In this document: one piece after another, positions 49,915-58,678 of the stretch
How the letters are laid out: every line of letters starts with the position of its first letter
Numbering within the stretch: the first letter of the stretch is position 1
NCBI RefSeq assembly: GCF_036499745.1
Contig: NZ_DASYDG010000008.1
Span: 45,219 to 109,218 of the forward strand
From: Pinirhizobacter sp036499745
GTDB taxonomy: Bacteria > Pseudomonadota > Gammaproteobacteria > Xanthomonadales > Rhodanobacteraceae
Direction of reading: 5' to 3'
DNA: 64,000 nucleotides
Position numbers and translations under genes: made by a program
Notes under the pieces: model-generated
Told to the model about the DNA's origin: nothing
Databases searched by the model: none
What the model saw: only the letters and a program-made list of their open reading frames with translations

Positions 49915-51126
49915 ATGGCGCCCACCCGCACAACGGGCTCGCCCGTCATCGCCATCCTGGCGGGAGAGGAATCCGGCGACCAGCTGGGTGGCGACCTGAT
50001 CGCCGCCCTGCGCCGCCGCTATCCCGATGCCCGGTTCGTCGGCATTGGCGGTACGCGCATGCAGGCCCAGGGGCTCGATTCCTGGTTCGACATGCGCGAG
50101 CTCTCCCTGTTCGGCTTTGCCGAAGTGATCAAACACCTGCCGCGCCTTCTGAAGCTGCGCCGCGCGCTGGTGGCAAGGCTCATCGCGCTCAAACCCGACG
50201 TCGTGGTCGGTATCGACGCCCCGGATTTCAACCTGGGGGTGGAGGAGCGTGTCCGCCGCGCCGGGCTGCGCACGGTGCACTATGTCAGCCCGTCGGTGTG
50301 GGCCTGGCGCGAGAAGCGCGCCGAGAAAATCGGCCGCGCCGCCGACCGCGTGCTGTGCCTGTTCCCGATGGAGCCGCCGATCTATGCCCGGCACAAGGTG
50401 GACGCACGCTTCGTGGGCCATCCGCTGGCCGACCGTTTCCCACTGGTCGCCGACCGCATCGCCGCCCGTGTCCGCCTGGGCCTGCCGCAGGACGCCCCCG
50501 TGCTGGCCGTGCTGCCGGGCAGCCGCCGCAGTGAACTGGAGCGCCTGGGGTCAAGTTTCCTCGACGCGGCGCGCAAGATCGCCGAGGCCATGCCTGCCCT
50601 GCGCGTGGTGATTCCCGCGGCCAACACCGCTGCCATGGCCATCATCGATGGGATGATCATCCGCGCTCCGTTTCCGGGCACACCCCCGCTGGTACTGCAG
50701 AACCACGCCCACGACAGCATGCTGGCCGCCGATGTCGTACTGCTGGCCTCGGGCACGGCCACGCTCGAAGCCATGCTGGCCAAGCGGCCGATGGTGGTGG
50801 GCTACAAGGTATCGCCGATCAGCTATCGCATCGCGCGTGCGATGAACATGCTGAAAACCGACGTCTACGCCCTGCCGAACATCCTGGCGCGCGCGTGCGG
50901 CCTGGGCCGCGAACGCCTGGTCCCTGAGCTGATGCAGGACGATTTCACCACGGAAAAACTCACGGCAGCCACGCTCGCCCTGCTGCGCGACCCCGAGCGA
51001 CGCGGCAATATCGTGGCTGCCTTCGAATACCTGCACAATGCACTGCGCGGCAGCCTGGAAGGCGACGCCGCCGACCACGCCGCCGAAGCCATCGCCGAGA
51101 TCATCACACCCCATGCCACGCCGTAG
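49915..51126 (+). CDS. lpxB: Lipid-A-disaccharide synthase
   Basis: A 403-residue GT19 glycosyltransferase that joins UDP-2,3-diacylglucosamine and lipid X. It starts with VIAILAGEESGDQLGGDLI. Family segments are DVVVGIDAPDFNLGVE, HYVSPSVWAWREKRA, VLPGSRRSELERL and LLASGTATLEAML. It begins 3 bp after lpxA and overlaps rnhB by 14 bases, so it is tightly coupled. Confidence 0.97.
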   Translation: MAPTRTTGSPVIAILAGEESGDQLGGDLIAALRRRYPDARFVGIGGTRMQAQGLDSWFDMRELSLFGFAEVIKHLPRLLKLRRALVARLIALKPDVVVGIDAPDFNLGVEERVRRAGLRTVHYVSPSVWAWREKRAEKIGRAADRVLCLFPMEPPIYARHKVDARFVGHPLADRFPLVADRIAARVRLGLPQDAPVLAVLPGSRRSELERLGSSFLDAARKIAEAMPALRVVIPAANTAAMAIIDGMIIRAPFPGTPPLVLQNHAHDSMLAADVVLLASGTATLEAMLAKRPMVVGYKVSPISYRIARAMNMLKTDVYALPNILARACGLGRERLVPELMQDDFTTEKLTAATLALLRDPERRGNIVAAFEYLHNALRGSLEGDAADHAAEAIAEIITPHATP

Positions 51127-51748
51127 GAACGCCAGCCGCGAACTCGATCCCGGGACGATCTTTGCCGGTGTCGACGAAGCCGGCCGCGGTCCGTTGGCAG
51201 GTCCCGTGGTGGTGGCAGCGGTGATCCTGGATGCCAGCCGTCCGATCCGCGGCCTGAATGATTCCAAGCAGCTCACCGAAGATCGCCGCGAGGTGCTCTA
51301 TGGGCGCATCGTCGAACGCGCCGTGGCTTGGTCGGTGGTGTTCGTCGAGCGGGAGGAAATCGACCGGGTGAACATCTTCCAGGCCACCATGCTGGGCATG
51401 ACGCGCGCGCTGATGCAGCTGGCCGTGGTCCCTCAGTTCGCGCTGGTCGACGGCAACCACCTGCCGCGTACGTTGCCTTGTCCGGCGCGCGCGGTAATTG
51501 GTGGCGATGCTTTGGAACCTGCCATCAGTGCAGCCTCGATCCTGGCCAAGGTCAGCCGTGACCGCCACATGCACTTGCTGGAACTTAAGTATCCCGGTTA
51601 CGGCTTCGCCCGGCACAAAGGCTATGCCGTGCCCGAACACTACGAGGCACTGGGGCGTCTGGGTCCATGCCACGAACACCGCCGCAGTTTCGAACCGGTG
51701 CGTATCCTGCTTGCACCGGAAACCGTGCAGCTGGTGATGGAAGTCTGA
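51113..51748 (+). CDS. rnhB: Ribonuclease HII
   Basis: A 211-residue RNase HII that nicks at ribonucleotides embedded in DNA. Catalytic DEAGRGPLAGP opens the domain (Asp-Glu pair), followed by LVDGNHLP and SAASILAKVSRDRHM and HKGYAVPEHYEAL. The ATG at 51113 lies inside lpxB. dnaE follows after 8 bp, the order lpxB-rnhB-dnaE as in E. coli. Confidence 0.97.
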   Translation: MPRRRNASRELDPGTIFAGVDEAGRGPLAGPVVVAAVILDASRPIRGLNDSKQLTEDRREVLYGRIVERAVAWSVVFVEREEIDRVNIFQATMLGMTRALMQLAVVPQFALVDGNHLPRTLPCPARAVIGGDALEPAISAASILAKVSRDRHMHLLELKYPGYGFARHKGYAVPEHYEALGRLGPCHEHRRSFEPVRILLAPETVQLVMEV

Positions 51749-51756
51749 TCACCGCC

Positions 51757-54700
51757 ATGTCCACGCCTTTCGCCCACCTGCATCTGCACAGCGAATACTC
51801 GCTGGTCGATTCGACCATCCGCATCAAGGCGCTGATCGCTGCGTGCGTGCGTGCCGGCATGCCGGCCGTCGCACTGACCGACGAAAGCAACCTGTTTGCG
51901 CTGGTGAAGTTCTACAAGGCCGCCCAGGCTGCAGGCATCAAGCCGATCGCCGGCGCCGATATCTGGGTGGTGGGCCATGACGATCCCCGTCCCTGGCGCC
52001 TTACCCTGCTTTGCCAGGACCATGCCGGGTACCTGAACCTTTCGCGCCTTATCTCCAAGGCCTGGCGGGACGGCCAGCACGGTGGCAAGGCTTTCGTCGA
52101 AGCCGGCTGGATGACTTCCTCGTCCATGGCTGGGCTGATCGCCATCTGCGGCCGCGAAAGCGAAGCGGCGCGGGTAGCACCTTCCGGCGGCGTCGAAGCG
52201 GCGGTGCTCAAGCTCACGCCGCTCGCGCGCCTCTTCCCCGACCGCCTATACCTGGAGCTCACGCGAACCGGCCGCGATGACGAGGAACTGTGGAACAACG
52301 CAGCCCTTGCCACGGCCGGTGCGATGGACTTGCCCGTCATCGCCAGCAACGACGTGCGCTTCATCGACCAGGACGATTTCGAATCGCACGAAGCACGCGT
52401 GTGCATCAACCAGGGCCGCGTGCTGGCCGACCCGAAGCGCCCGCGCGATTACTCGGCCGAGCAGTACCTGAAAACGCCCGGGGAAATGGCCGAGCTCTTC
52501 GCCGACGTCCCCGAGGCGCTTCAAAACACCGTCGAGCTTGCCCGCCGCTGCAACCTGGAACTGAAATTCGGCACGTACTACCTGCCGGATTTCCCCGTTC
52601 CGGACGGTCACGACCTGGCCAGCTATATCCGCGTCCGCGCCCGCGAGGGCCTCGCCGAACGCCTGGCCGCGCTCCCGATGGCACCGGGTCGAACGCTGGA
52701 CGACTACCACGCACGCCTTGAGCGCGAAGTGGACGTAATCGTCAACATGGGCTTTCCCGGCTACTTCCTGATCGTCTCGGACTTCATCGGCTGGGCGAAG
52801 GAAAACGGCATTCCCGTGGGACCGGGCCGCGGTTCGGGTGCGGGCTCGCTGGTGGCATGGGCGCTGAACATCACCGACCTGGACCCCCTGCAGTTCGCGT
52901 TGCTGTTCGAGCGGTTCCTCAACCCAGAACGCGTGTCGATGCCCGACTTCGACATCGACTTCTGCATGGACCGCCGCGATGAGGTGATCGACTACGTCGC
53001 GCGCAAGTATGGCCGCGATCATGTCAGCCAGATCATCACCTACGGCTCGATGGCCGCCAAGGCGGTGCTGCGCGACTCCGGTCGCGTGCTGGGCATGGGC
53101 TACGGCCAGGTGGACAAGCTTGCCAAGCTGATCCCCAACCGCCCGCTCGACCTCACCTTGAGCGATGCGCTGGGCATATCGGAGAAGTCGAAGAAGGAAC
53201 CCGACCGCGTCGTCAAGGATTTCTGCGACCTCTACGAACAGGACGACGAATCACGCTCGCTGATCGACCTGGCCCTGAAGCTGGAAAGCCTCACGCGCAA
53301 CGCCGGCAAGCACGCCGGTGGCGTGGTCATCGCGCCCACCGCGCTCACCGACTTCGCCCCGCTCTATTGCGAGCCCGGCGGCGGCGGCGTGGTCACGCAG
53401 TTCGACAAGGACGACGTGGAAGCCGTGGGCCTGGTGAAGTTCGACTTCCTCGGGCTGCGCACGCTAACCATCATCGACTGGGCGGTGAAGGCGATCAATG
53501 TGCGCCGTACGGCCGCGGGCGAAGAGCTCCTTGACATCGCCTCGCTGCCGCTGGACGACGCCCACACCTACGATGAGGTGTTCAAGAAGGCGCAGACGGT
53601 GGCGATCTTCCAGTTCGAATCCGCCGGCATGCAACGCCTGCTCAAAGATGCCAAGGCCGACCGCTTCGAAGACATCATCGCGCTGGGTGCGTTGTACCGC
53701 CCCGGCCCGATGGACCTGATCCCCAGCTTCTGCGCACGAAAGCATGGCCGCGAAACGGTGGAATACCCCGACCCGCGCGTCGAGCCGATCCTGAAAGAGA
53801 CCTACGGCATCATGGTCTACCAGGAGCAGGTGATGCAGATGGCGCAGATCGTCGGCGGCTACTCGCTCGGCGGCGCGGACCTGCTCCGCCGTGCCATGGG
53901 CAAGAAGAAGCTTGAGGAAATGGCCAAGGAGCGCGCCAAGTTCCGCGAGGGCGCCGCGAAGGATGGCCTGAACGGCGACAAGGCCGATGCCATCTTCGAC
54001 CTGATGGAAAAATTCGCAGGCTACGGCTTCAACAAGTCGCATGCCGCGGCCTATGCGCTGGTGTCGTACCAGACGGCCTGGCTGAAAGCGCACTACCCCG
54101 CCGAGTTCATGGCGGCGACGATCTCCTCGGACATGGACAACACCGACAAGGTGGTGACCTTCCTGGACGAGACGCGCGCGATCGGCATCACCGTGCTGCC
54201 GCCGGACGTCAACAGCTCCGGCTGGATGTTCCATGCCACGGAGCCGAAGGTGGTGCGCTACGGCCTGGGTGCGATCAAGGGCGTGGGCCAGGGTGTATGC
54301 GAGGCCATCGTGACCGAGCGGGAAGCCGGCGGTCCGTTTACTTCCCTGGTCGATTTCTGCCAGCGCGTGGGCAGCTCAAAGCTCAACAAGCGCACCATGG
54401 AAGCCCTGGTGCAGGCAGGCGCACTCACCGGCCTTGGCGTCAACCGCGCCACCATGATGATGCACATCCCCGAGGCGATGAAGGCCGCCGACCAGGATGC
54501 GAAGAACCGCGCTGCCGGCCAGGTGGACATCTTCGGCCAGGGCGTGGGCAAGCCGGTTGCGATCCAGCTATCAGGCTCCGTGCCCGAGTGGCCGCTCGAA
54601 CAACTGCTGCACGGCGAACGCGAGACACTGGGCCATTACCTTTCCGGGCACCCCACCGATCCCTGGGCCGATACCCTGGCGCAGCTCGCCAGCTGCCCGA

Positions 54701-55296
54701 TCGGCGAGATCTCCCAGCGCTACCAGCCGCCGCGCCCGCGGCGCCAGGACGACGACGAGAACGCCAACCGGTTCCGCCGCACGCCGGAAACGCCGTGGAC
54801 GGTGGCTGGCATGGTGGTGGGCATGCGCAAGCGCGGCGACAGCGATGCCTTCGTCAAGATCGAGGACGGCACCGGGCAGGTCGAGTGCAGCTTCTTCCGC
54901 GAGGTATTCACCGAGGCTGCGCCCTTGCTTACGCGCGACCAGCTGATCATCGTCGAGGGCGGCCTGCGCTTCGACGATTTCGCCGGTGGCTATCAGCTTC
55001 GGGCGCGTCGGGCCTATTCGCTTTCCGATGCCTGCGAGCACTACGCACGCCTGTTGCGGTTGAAGGTCAACGGCATCGGCCCGGACTTCAACACCCAGCT
55101 GCGCCACGTCCTGGCCGGCTACAAGGGCGGCCGTACTCCGCTGATGCTGCTGGGCTACCGGAACACGGTGGCCCAGGCCGACATGGAGTTCGGTGAGGAA
55201 TGGAAGGTCAAGGCCCTGCCGGACCTTCTCCGGGCACTGCGGGTGATCCCCGGGGTGCTGGGTGCCGAACTTCGCCTTGCCAGGCCGCAGGAATAG
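51757..55296 (+). CDS. dnaE: DNA polymerase III subunit alpha
   Basis: The 1179-residue replicative polymerase. N-terminal PHP domain HLHLHSEYSLVDS, palm with GRGSGAGSLVAWALNITDLDPL, and catalytic PDFDIDF at 396-402. Then SHAAAYALVSYQTAWLKAHYP, a helix-hairpin-helix region, and an OB-fold (about 1010-1090, WTVAGMVVGMRKRGDSDAF). Size and order match the DnaE1 type. It is the last gene of the coupled lpx-rnhB-dnaE run. Confidence 0.98.
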   Translation: MSTPFAHLHLHSEYSLVDSTIRIKALIAACVRAGMPAVALTDESNLFALVKFYKAAQAAGIKPIAGADIWVVGHDDPRPWRLTLLCQDHAGYLNLSRLISKAWRDGQHGGKAFVEAGWMTSSSMAGLIAICGRESEAARVAPSGGVEAAVLKLTPLARLFPDRLYLELTRTGRDDEELWNNAALATAGAMDLPVIASNDVRFIDQDDFESHEARVCINQGRVLADPKRPRDYSAEQYLKTPGEMAELFADVPEALQNTVELARRCNLELKFGTYYLPDFPVPDGHDLASYIRVRAREGLAERLAALPMAPGRTLDDYHARLEREVDVIVNMGFPGYFLIVSDFIGWAKENGIPVGPGRGSGAGSLVAWALNITDLDPLQFALLFERFLNPERVSMPDFDIDFCMDRRDEVIDYVARKYGRDHVSQIITYGSMAAKAVLRDSGRVLGMGYGQVDKLAKLIPNRPLDLTLSDALGISEKSKKEPDRVVKDFCDLYEQDDESRSLIDLALKLESLTRNAGKHAGGVVIAPTALTDFAPLYCEPGGGGVVTQFDKDDVEAVGLVKFDFLGLRTLTIIDWAVKAINVRRTAAGEELLDIASLPLDDAHTYDEVFKKAQTVAIFQFESAGMQRLLKDAKADRFEDIIALGALYRPGPMDLIPSFCARKHGRETVEYPDPRVEPILKETYGIMVYQEQVMQMAQIVGGYSLGGADLLRRAMGKKKLEEMAKERAKFREGAAKDGLNGDKADAIFDLMEKFAGYGFNKSHAAAYALVSYQTAWLKAHYPAEFMAATISSDMDNTDKVVTFLDETRAIGITVLPPDVNSSGWMFHATEPKVVRYGLGAIKGVGQGVCEAIVTEREAGGPFTSLVDFCQRVGSSKLNKRTMEALVQAGALTGLGVNRATMMMHIPEAMKAADQDAKNRAAGQVDIFGQGVGKPVAIQLSGSVPEWPLEQLLHGERETLGHYLSGHPTDPWADTLAQLASCPIGEISQRYQPPRPRRQDDDENANRFRRTPETPWTVAGMVVGMRKRGDSDAFVKIEDGTGQVECSFFREVFTEAAPLLTRDQLIIVEGGLRFDDFAGGYQLRARRAYSLSDACEHYARLLRLKVNGIGPDFNTQLRHVLAGYKGGRTPLMLLGYRNTVAQADMEFGEEWKVKALPDLLRALRVIPGVLGAELRLARPQE

Positions 55297-55378
55297 CCCA
55301 CGGCCGGCCCGGTCGGAAGAAAAAGCCCTTCGCCGCAAGACCATACGGCACCGCACACCCAGCGGCGGGCGGCACCGG

Positions 55379-55384
55379 TATAAT
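55379..55384 (+). promoter_or_regulatory. -10 element of accA
   Basis: Perfect TATAAT 27 bases before the accA ATG, in the dnaE-accA gap. No good -35 at 17 bp. Confidence 0.45.
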
Positions 55385-55411
55385 TCTCGTTTGGCCCTTT
55401 GCGCGTAGACC

Positions 55412-56368
55412 ATGAACCCCAACTTCCTCGATTTCGAACAACCCATCGCCGAACTGGACGCGAAGATCGAAGAGCTTCGCCATGCCAGCCACGGCCAGGC
55501 GTTCAACATCGATGAGGAAGTGGGCAAGCTCCGCGAGAAGCTCAAGGTCAAGACGGCGGAAATCTTCCGCAACCTCACCCCATGGCAGATCAGCCAGCTC
55601 TCGCGCCATCCGGCGCGGCCGTACACGCTGGACTACATCAACGGCATGTGCGAAGAGTTCCATGAGCTGGCCGGCGACCGCATGTTCGCCGACGACGCCG
55701 CCATCGTCGGCGGGCTGGGCCGGATCAACGGCCGTTCGGTGATGATCATCGGCCACCAGAAGGGCCGTGACACCAAAAGCAAGGTCAAGCGCAACTTCGG
55801 CATGCCTCGCCCTGAGGGTTATCGCAAGGCGCTGCGCCTGATGAAAATGGCCGAGCAGTTCAGTCTTCCGCTGCTTACCTTTATCGATACCGCCGGTGCA
55901 TGGCCTGGCATCAATGCCGAGGAACGCGGCCAGTCCGAGGCCATCGCCCACAACCTGATGGAAATGTCCGAGCTTCGCGTGCCGATCATCTGCACCGTCA
56001 CCGGCGAAGGCGGCTCCGGTGGGGCACTAGCCATCGGCGTGGGCGACCGCACCATCATGCTGCAGTATTCCACCTACTCGGTGATCACCCCTGAAGGCTG
56101 CGCCTCGATCCTGTTCAAGAGCGCCGACAAGGCCAAGGATGCAGCTGAATTCATGGGGCTTACCGCTCCTCGCCTGCTGGAGAACGGCCTGATCGACAAG
56201 ATCGTCCGCGAACCGCTCGGCGGTGCCCACCGCAACCCATCCTCGATGGCCACGCGCCTGAAGGCCGTGCTGATGAACCAGCTCGACGAACTGGAAGCCA
56301 TGCCGATCGACGACCTGCTGAAAAAGCGCTATGAGCGGCTGCGCGGCTACGGCGCCTACGCCGAGTAA
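55412..56368 (+). CDS. accA: Acetyl-CoA carboxylase carboxyltransferase subunit alpha
   Basis: A 318-residue AccA. It starts NFLDFEQPIAELDAKIEELR (coiled-coil helix), then GHQKGRDTKSKVKRNFGMP, DTAGAWPGINAEERGQSEAI and the oxyanion region GEGGSGGALAIGVGD, all standard. It works with AccD to transfer carboxyl from biotin to acetyl-CoA, giving malonyl-CoA. dnaE-accA is the usual order. A TATAAT lies upstream. Confidence 0.98.
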   Translation: MNPNFLDFEQPIAELDAKIEELRHASHGQAFNIDEEVGKLREKLKVKTAEIFRNLTPWQISQLSRHPARPYTLDYINGMCEEFHELAGDRMFADDAAIVGGLGRINGRSVMIIGHQKGRDTKSKVKRNFGMPRPEGYRKALRLMKMAEQFSLPLLTFIDTAGAWPGINAEERGQSEAIAHNLMEMSELRVPIICTVTGEGGSGGALAIGVGDRTIMLQYSTYSVITPEGCASILFKSADKAKDAAEFMGLTAPRLLENGLIDKIVREPLGGAHRNPSSMATRLKAVLMNQLDELEAMPIDDLLKKRYERLRGYGAYAE

Positions 56369-56409
56369 GTGGCATCATCGGGGCTAGTTCGCTACTTGCC
56401 GGAGCCCCC

Positions 56410-57144
56410 ATGGCCACCACCAAACTTGCTGTCCTGATCGATGCCGACAATGCATCGCCGGCCATCATCGAAGGCCTGATGGCCGAGGTCGCCATCTATG
56501 GCGCTGCGCACGTCAAGCGCATCTACGGCGATTGGACGCGCACCAACCTCTCCGGCTGGAAAGATGCCCTGCCAGCGCACGCCGTGCAGCCGATCCAACA
56601 GTTCGCCTACACCAAGGGCAAGAACGCGACCGACTCGGCGATGATCATCGACGCCATGGATCTGCTCTACACCGGGCGGCTCGATGGTTTTTGCCTGGTC
56701 TCCAGCGACAGCGACTTCACCCGCCTGGCATCGCGCATCCGCGAATCGGGCCTCACCGTGTTCGGCTTCGGCGAACGCAAGACGCCCGAAGCCTTCCGCA
56801 TGGCCTGCGACAAGTTCATCTACACCGATGTGTTCATGCGCACCGTTGCCAAGGAAGAACCCAACCAGGCGCCCGTGCAGCGCACGGCAAAGGAACTGCG
56901 CTCGGACACGAAGCTGATGAACATGCTGCGCAACGCCATCGACGGCGCCTCCAACGACGACGGCTGGGCCTCCCTCGGCGCCGTCGGCAGTATCCTGAGC
57001 AAGCAGTCCACCGACTTCGACTCGCGCAACTACGGCTACAGCAAGCTTTCCGGTCTCCTCAACGGCATCGGCCTGTTCGAGATCGAGGAACAACAGGTAG
57101 GCAACGGCAAGGCCGTCTTCGTGCGGGCGAAGTCCAAGCCGTGA
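56410..57144 (+). CDS. NYN (PIN-like) domain protein with C-terminal LOTUS/OST-HTH domain
   Basis: A 244-residue protein. An N-terminal NYN domain (1 to about 145) has the acidic active-site residues of PIN-like RNases: Asp11 and Asp13 in VLIDADNAS, Asp75 in KNATDSAMIIDA, and Asp100 and Asp102 in LVSSDSDFTRL. The C-terminal part (about 163-240, from LRSDTKLMNMLRNAI through YGYSKLSGLLNGIGLFEIE) reads as an OST-HTH/LOTUS fold, which binds RNA in eukaryotic germ-line proteins. An RNase guided by an RNA-binding domain is the likely role. The target is unknown. GGAG precedes the ATG. The stop overlaps the tilS GTG. Confidence 0.88.
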   Translation: MATTKLAVLIDADNASPAIIEGLMAEVAIYGAAHVKRIYGDWTRTNLSGWKDALPAHAVQPIQQFAYTKGKNATDSAMIIDAMDLLYTGRLDGFCLVSSDSDFTRLASRIRESGLTVFGFGERKTPEAFRMACDKFIYTDVFMRTVAKEEPNQAPVQRTAKELRSDTKLMNMLRNAIDGASNDDGWASLGAVGSILSKQSTDFDSRNYGYSKLSGLLNGIGLFEIEEQQVGNGKAVFVRAKSKP

Positions 57145-58400
57145 ACCTGGCGACGGCCCTGGCAGACCTGCCCGCCGACGCCCCGCTTTGTGTCGCCTTC
57201 AGTGGCGGCGGCGATTCGATGGCCTTGCTTCACGCACTCGCTGCCATGAGGCCGGCGAAACTGCGCGCCTTGCACGTGAATCATGGACTGCAGCAGGCCA
57301 GTGACGACTGGGCCCGACGCTGCGAAACGTTCTGCCATGGCCTGGGCATTCCCCTTACCGTGGTCAGGGTCGTGGTGGATATGATCGGCGGCCAGGGCCC
57401 GGAGGCTGCCGCCCGCGACGCGCGCTATACGGCTTTCGCCGCGAACCTCGGTGAAGGAGAAATACTCCTGCTGGCCCACCACCGCGACGACCAGGTTGAA
57501 ACGGTGCTGCTGAAGCTGCTGCGTGGGGCGGGTCCGGCGGGCCTTGCAGGAATCCGTCCGTCGCGCCCGCTCGGGCACGGCCGCTTGCTCCGGCCGCTGC
57601 TCAAGGTTCCCCGGGCACAGCTTCGCAGTTACCTGGATCACCATGGGCTGACTCCCGTGGAGGATCCTTCCAACACCGATCACGCCATGGCCCGCTCCTA
57701 CCTTCGCGCCGAGATCCTGCCGCGCCTGGCAGGTCACTGGCCCCAGGCGGCCCAAAGCATCGTGCATGCGGCCCACGCCACCGCTGCGGCGGCGGATTTC
57801 ATCGAAGGGCACTGGCGGCAGGCATGGAAGACCCTCGACCGCGACGGAGCGCTGGATGCCGCCGGCTGGCTGGCCCTGCACGAAGCCTTGCGCGTGCCGC
57901 TGCTCGAAGCCTGGCTGCATGGGCGGGGCTTGCGTGCGCCCACCACCGCCCAGCGCTTACAACTGGAGGCACAGATCGCCCACGCCGCAGCCGACCGCGT
58001 GCCCTGCGTGGGCTGGAGGGGTACCGACGTACATGTGTGGCGTGGCGCGCTACACGCCGTGCGCCGCCACCCGCCGCTGCCGGCCCACTGGGAAAGCCCC
58101 TGGAACGGCGACACGCTCACGGTGCCGGGCGGTGCCACGTTGCAGGCCAGCGCCGGCGCCGACCTGCCCGAACTCACCGTGCGCCTGCGCCTCGGCGGCG
58201 AGCGGATCCGTCCCGTCGGCGAGGCCCATACCCGGGAGCTGCGCGACCTCTTCCAGCGCGACGCCGTGCCGCCCTGGCGGCGCCAGCGGCTGCCGCTGCT
58301 GTTCCTCGGCGCCGAGCTGGTCGCCGTACCCGGATTATGGTGGTCCGATCAAGCCCTGCCATGGATCCAAAGCGTGCATGTCGCGCATGTAAACGATTGA
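57141..58400 (+). CDS. tilS: tRNA(Ile)-lysidine synthetase
   Basis: A 419-residue ATP-pyrophosphatase that makes lysidine at C34 of tRNA-Ile(CAT), switching it from Met to Ile decoding. PP-loop SGGGDS at 21-26, LHVNHGLQ, the LLAHHRDDQVETVLLKLLRG signature, and a C-terminal domain ending LPLLFLGAELVAVPGLWW as in the E. coli type. The start is GTG at 57141, overlapping the NYN-LOTUS stop (GTGA), so the two proteins are translationally coupled. Confidence 0.96.
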   Translation: MNLATALADLPADAPLCVAFSGGGDSMALLHALAAMRPAKLRALHVNHGLQQASDDWARRCETFCHGLGIPLTVVRVVVDMIGGQGPEAAARDARYTAFAANLGEGEILLLAHHRDDQVETVLLKLLRGAGPAGLAGIRPSRPLGHGRLLRPLLKVPRAQLRSYLDHHGLTPVEDPSNTDHAMARSYLRAEILPRLAGHWPQAAQSIVHAAHATAAAADFIEGHWRQAWKTLDRDGALDAAGWLALHEALRVPLLEAWLHGRGLRAPTTAQRLQLEAQIAHAAADRVPCVGWRGTDVHVWRGALHAVRRHPPLPAHWESPWNGDTLTVPGGATLQASAGADLPELTVRLRLGGERIRPVGEAHTRELRDLFQRDAVPPWRRQRLPLLFLGAELVAVPGLWWSDQALPWIQSVHVAHVND

Positions 58401-58425
58401 ATCCAAGCCGCTCCTGAGCTAGTTT
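58397..58425 (+). promoter_or_regulatory. xseB-ispA promoter (possible leaderless start)
   Basis: TTGAAT (58397-58402), 17-bp spacer, TAGTTT (58420-58425). Only seven bases separate the -10 from the xseB ATG at 58433, and no Shine-Dalgarno is present. The -35 overlaps the tilS stop codon. Confidence 0.45.
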
Positions 58426-58432
58426 GTCGCCC

Positions 58433-58678
58433 ATGTCGACTCCCCCTGCCACGCCGTCCGTCGCTGAATTCGAACACTCGCTGGACGAACTCGAACAACT
58501 GGTCACGCGCATGGAAGGCAACGAGCTTTCGCTCGATGAGTCACTGTCCTCCTTCGAGCGCGGCATCGGCCTGTATCGCACCTGCCAGCGCGCGCTGGAA
58601 CAGGCCGAGCAGCGAGTACGCCTGCTGCTTGACCCCGACGCGCCCGATACCGCCGAACCCTTTGAACCTGAATCCTGA
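58433..58678 (+). CDS. xseB: Exodeoxyribonuclease VII small subunit
   Basis: An 81-residue helical subunit that wraps the large XseA subunit. FEHSLDELEQLVTRMEGNELSLDESLSSFERGIGLYRTCQ is the family consensus. The large subunit gene is not in the window. ATG at 58433. A TTG three codons upstream is also in frame. It overlaps ispA by 17 bases, the usual xseB-ispA pair. Confidence 0.95.
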   Translation: MSTPPATPSVAEFEHSLDELEQLVTRMEGNELSLDESLSSFERGIGLYRTCQRALEQAEQRVRLLLDPDAPDTAEPFEPES

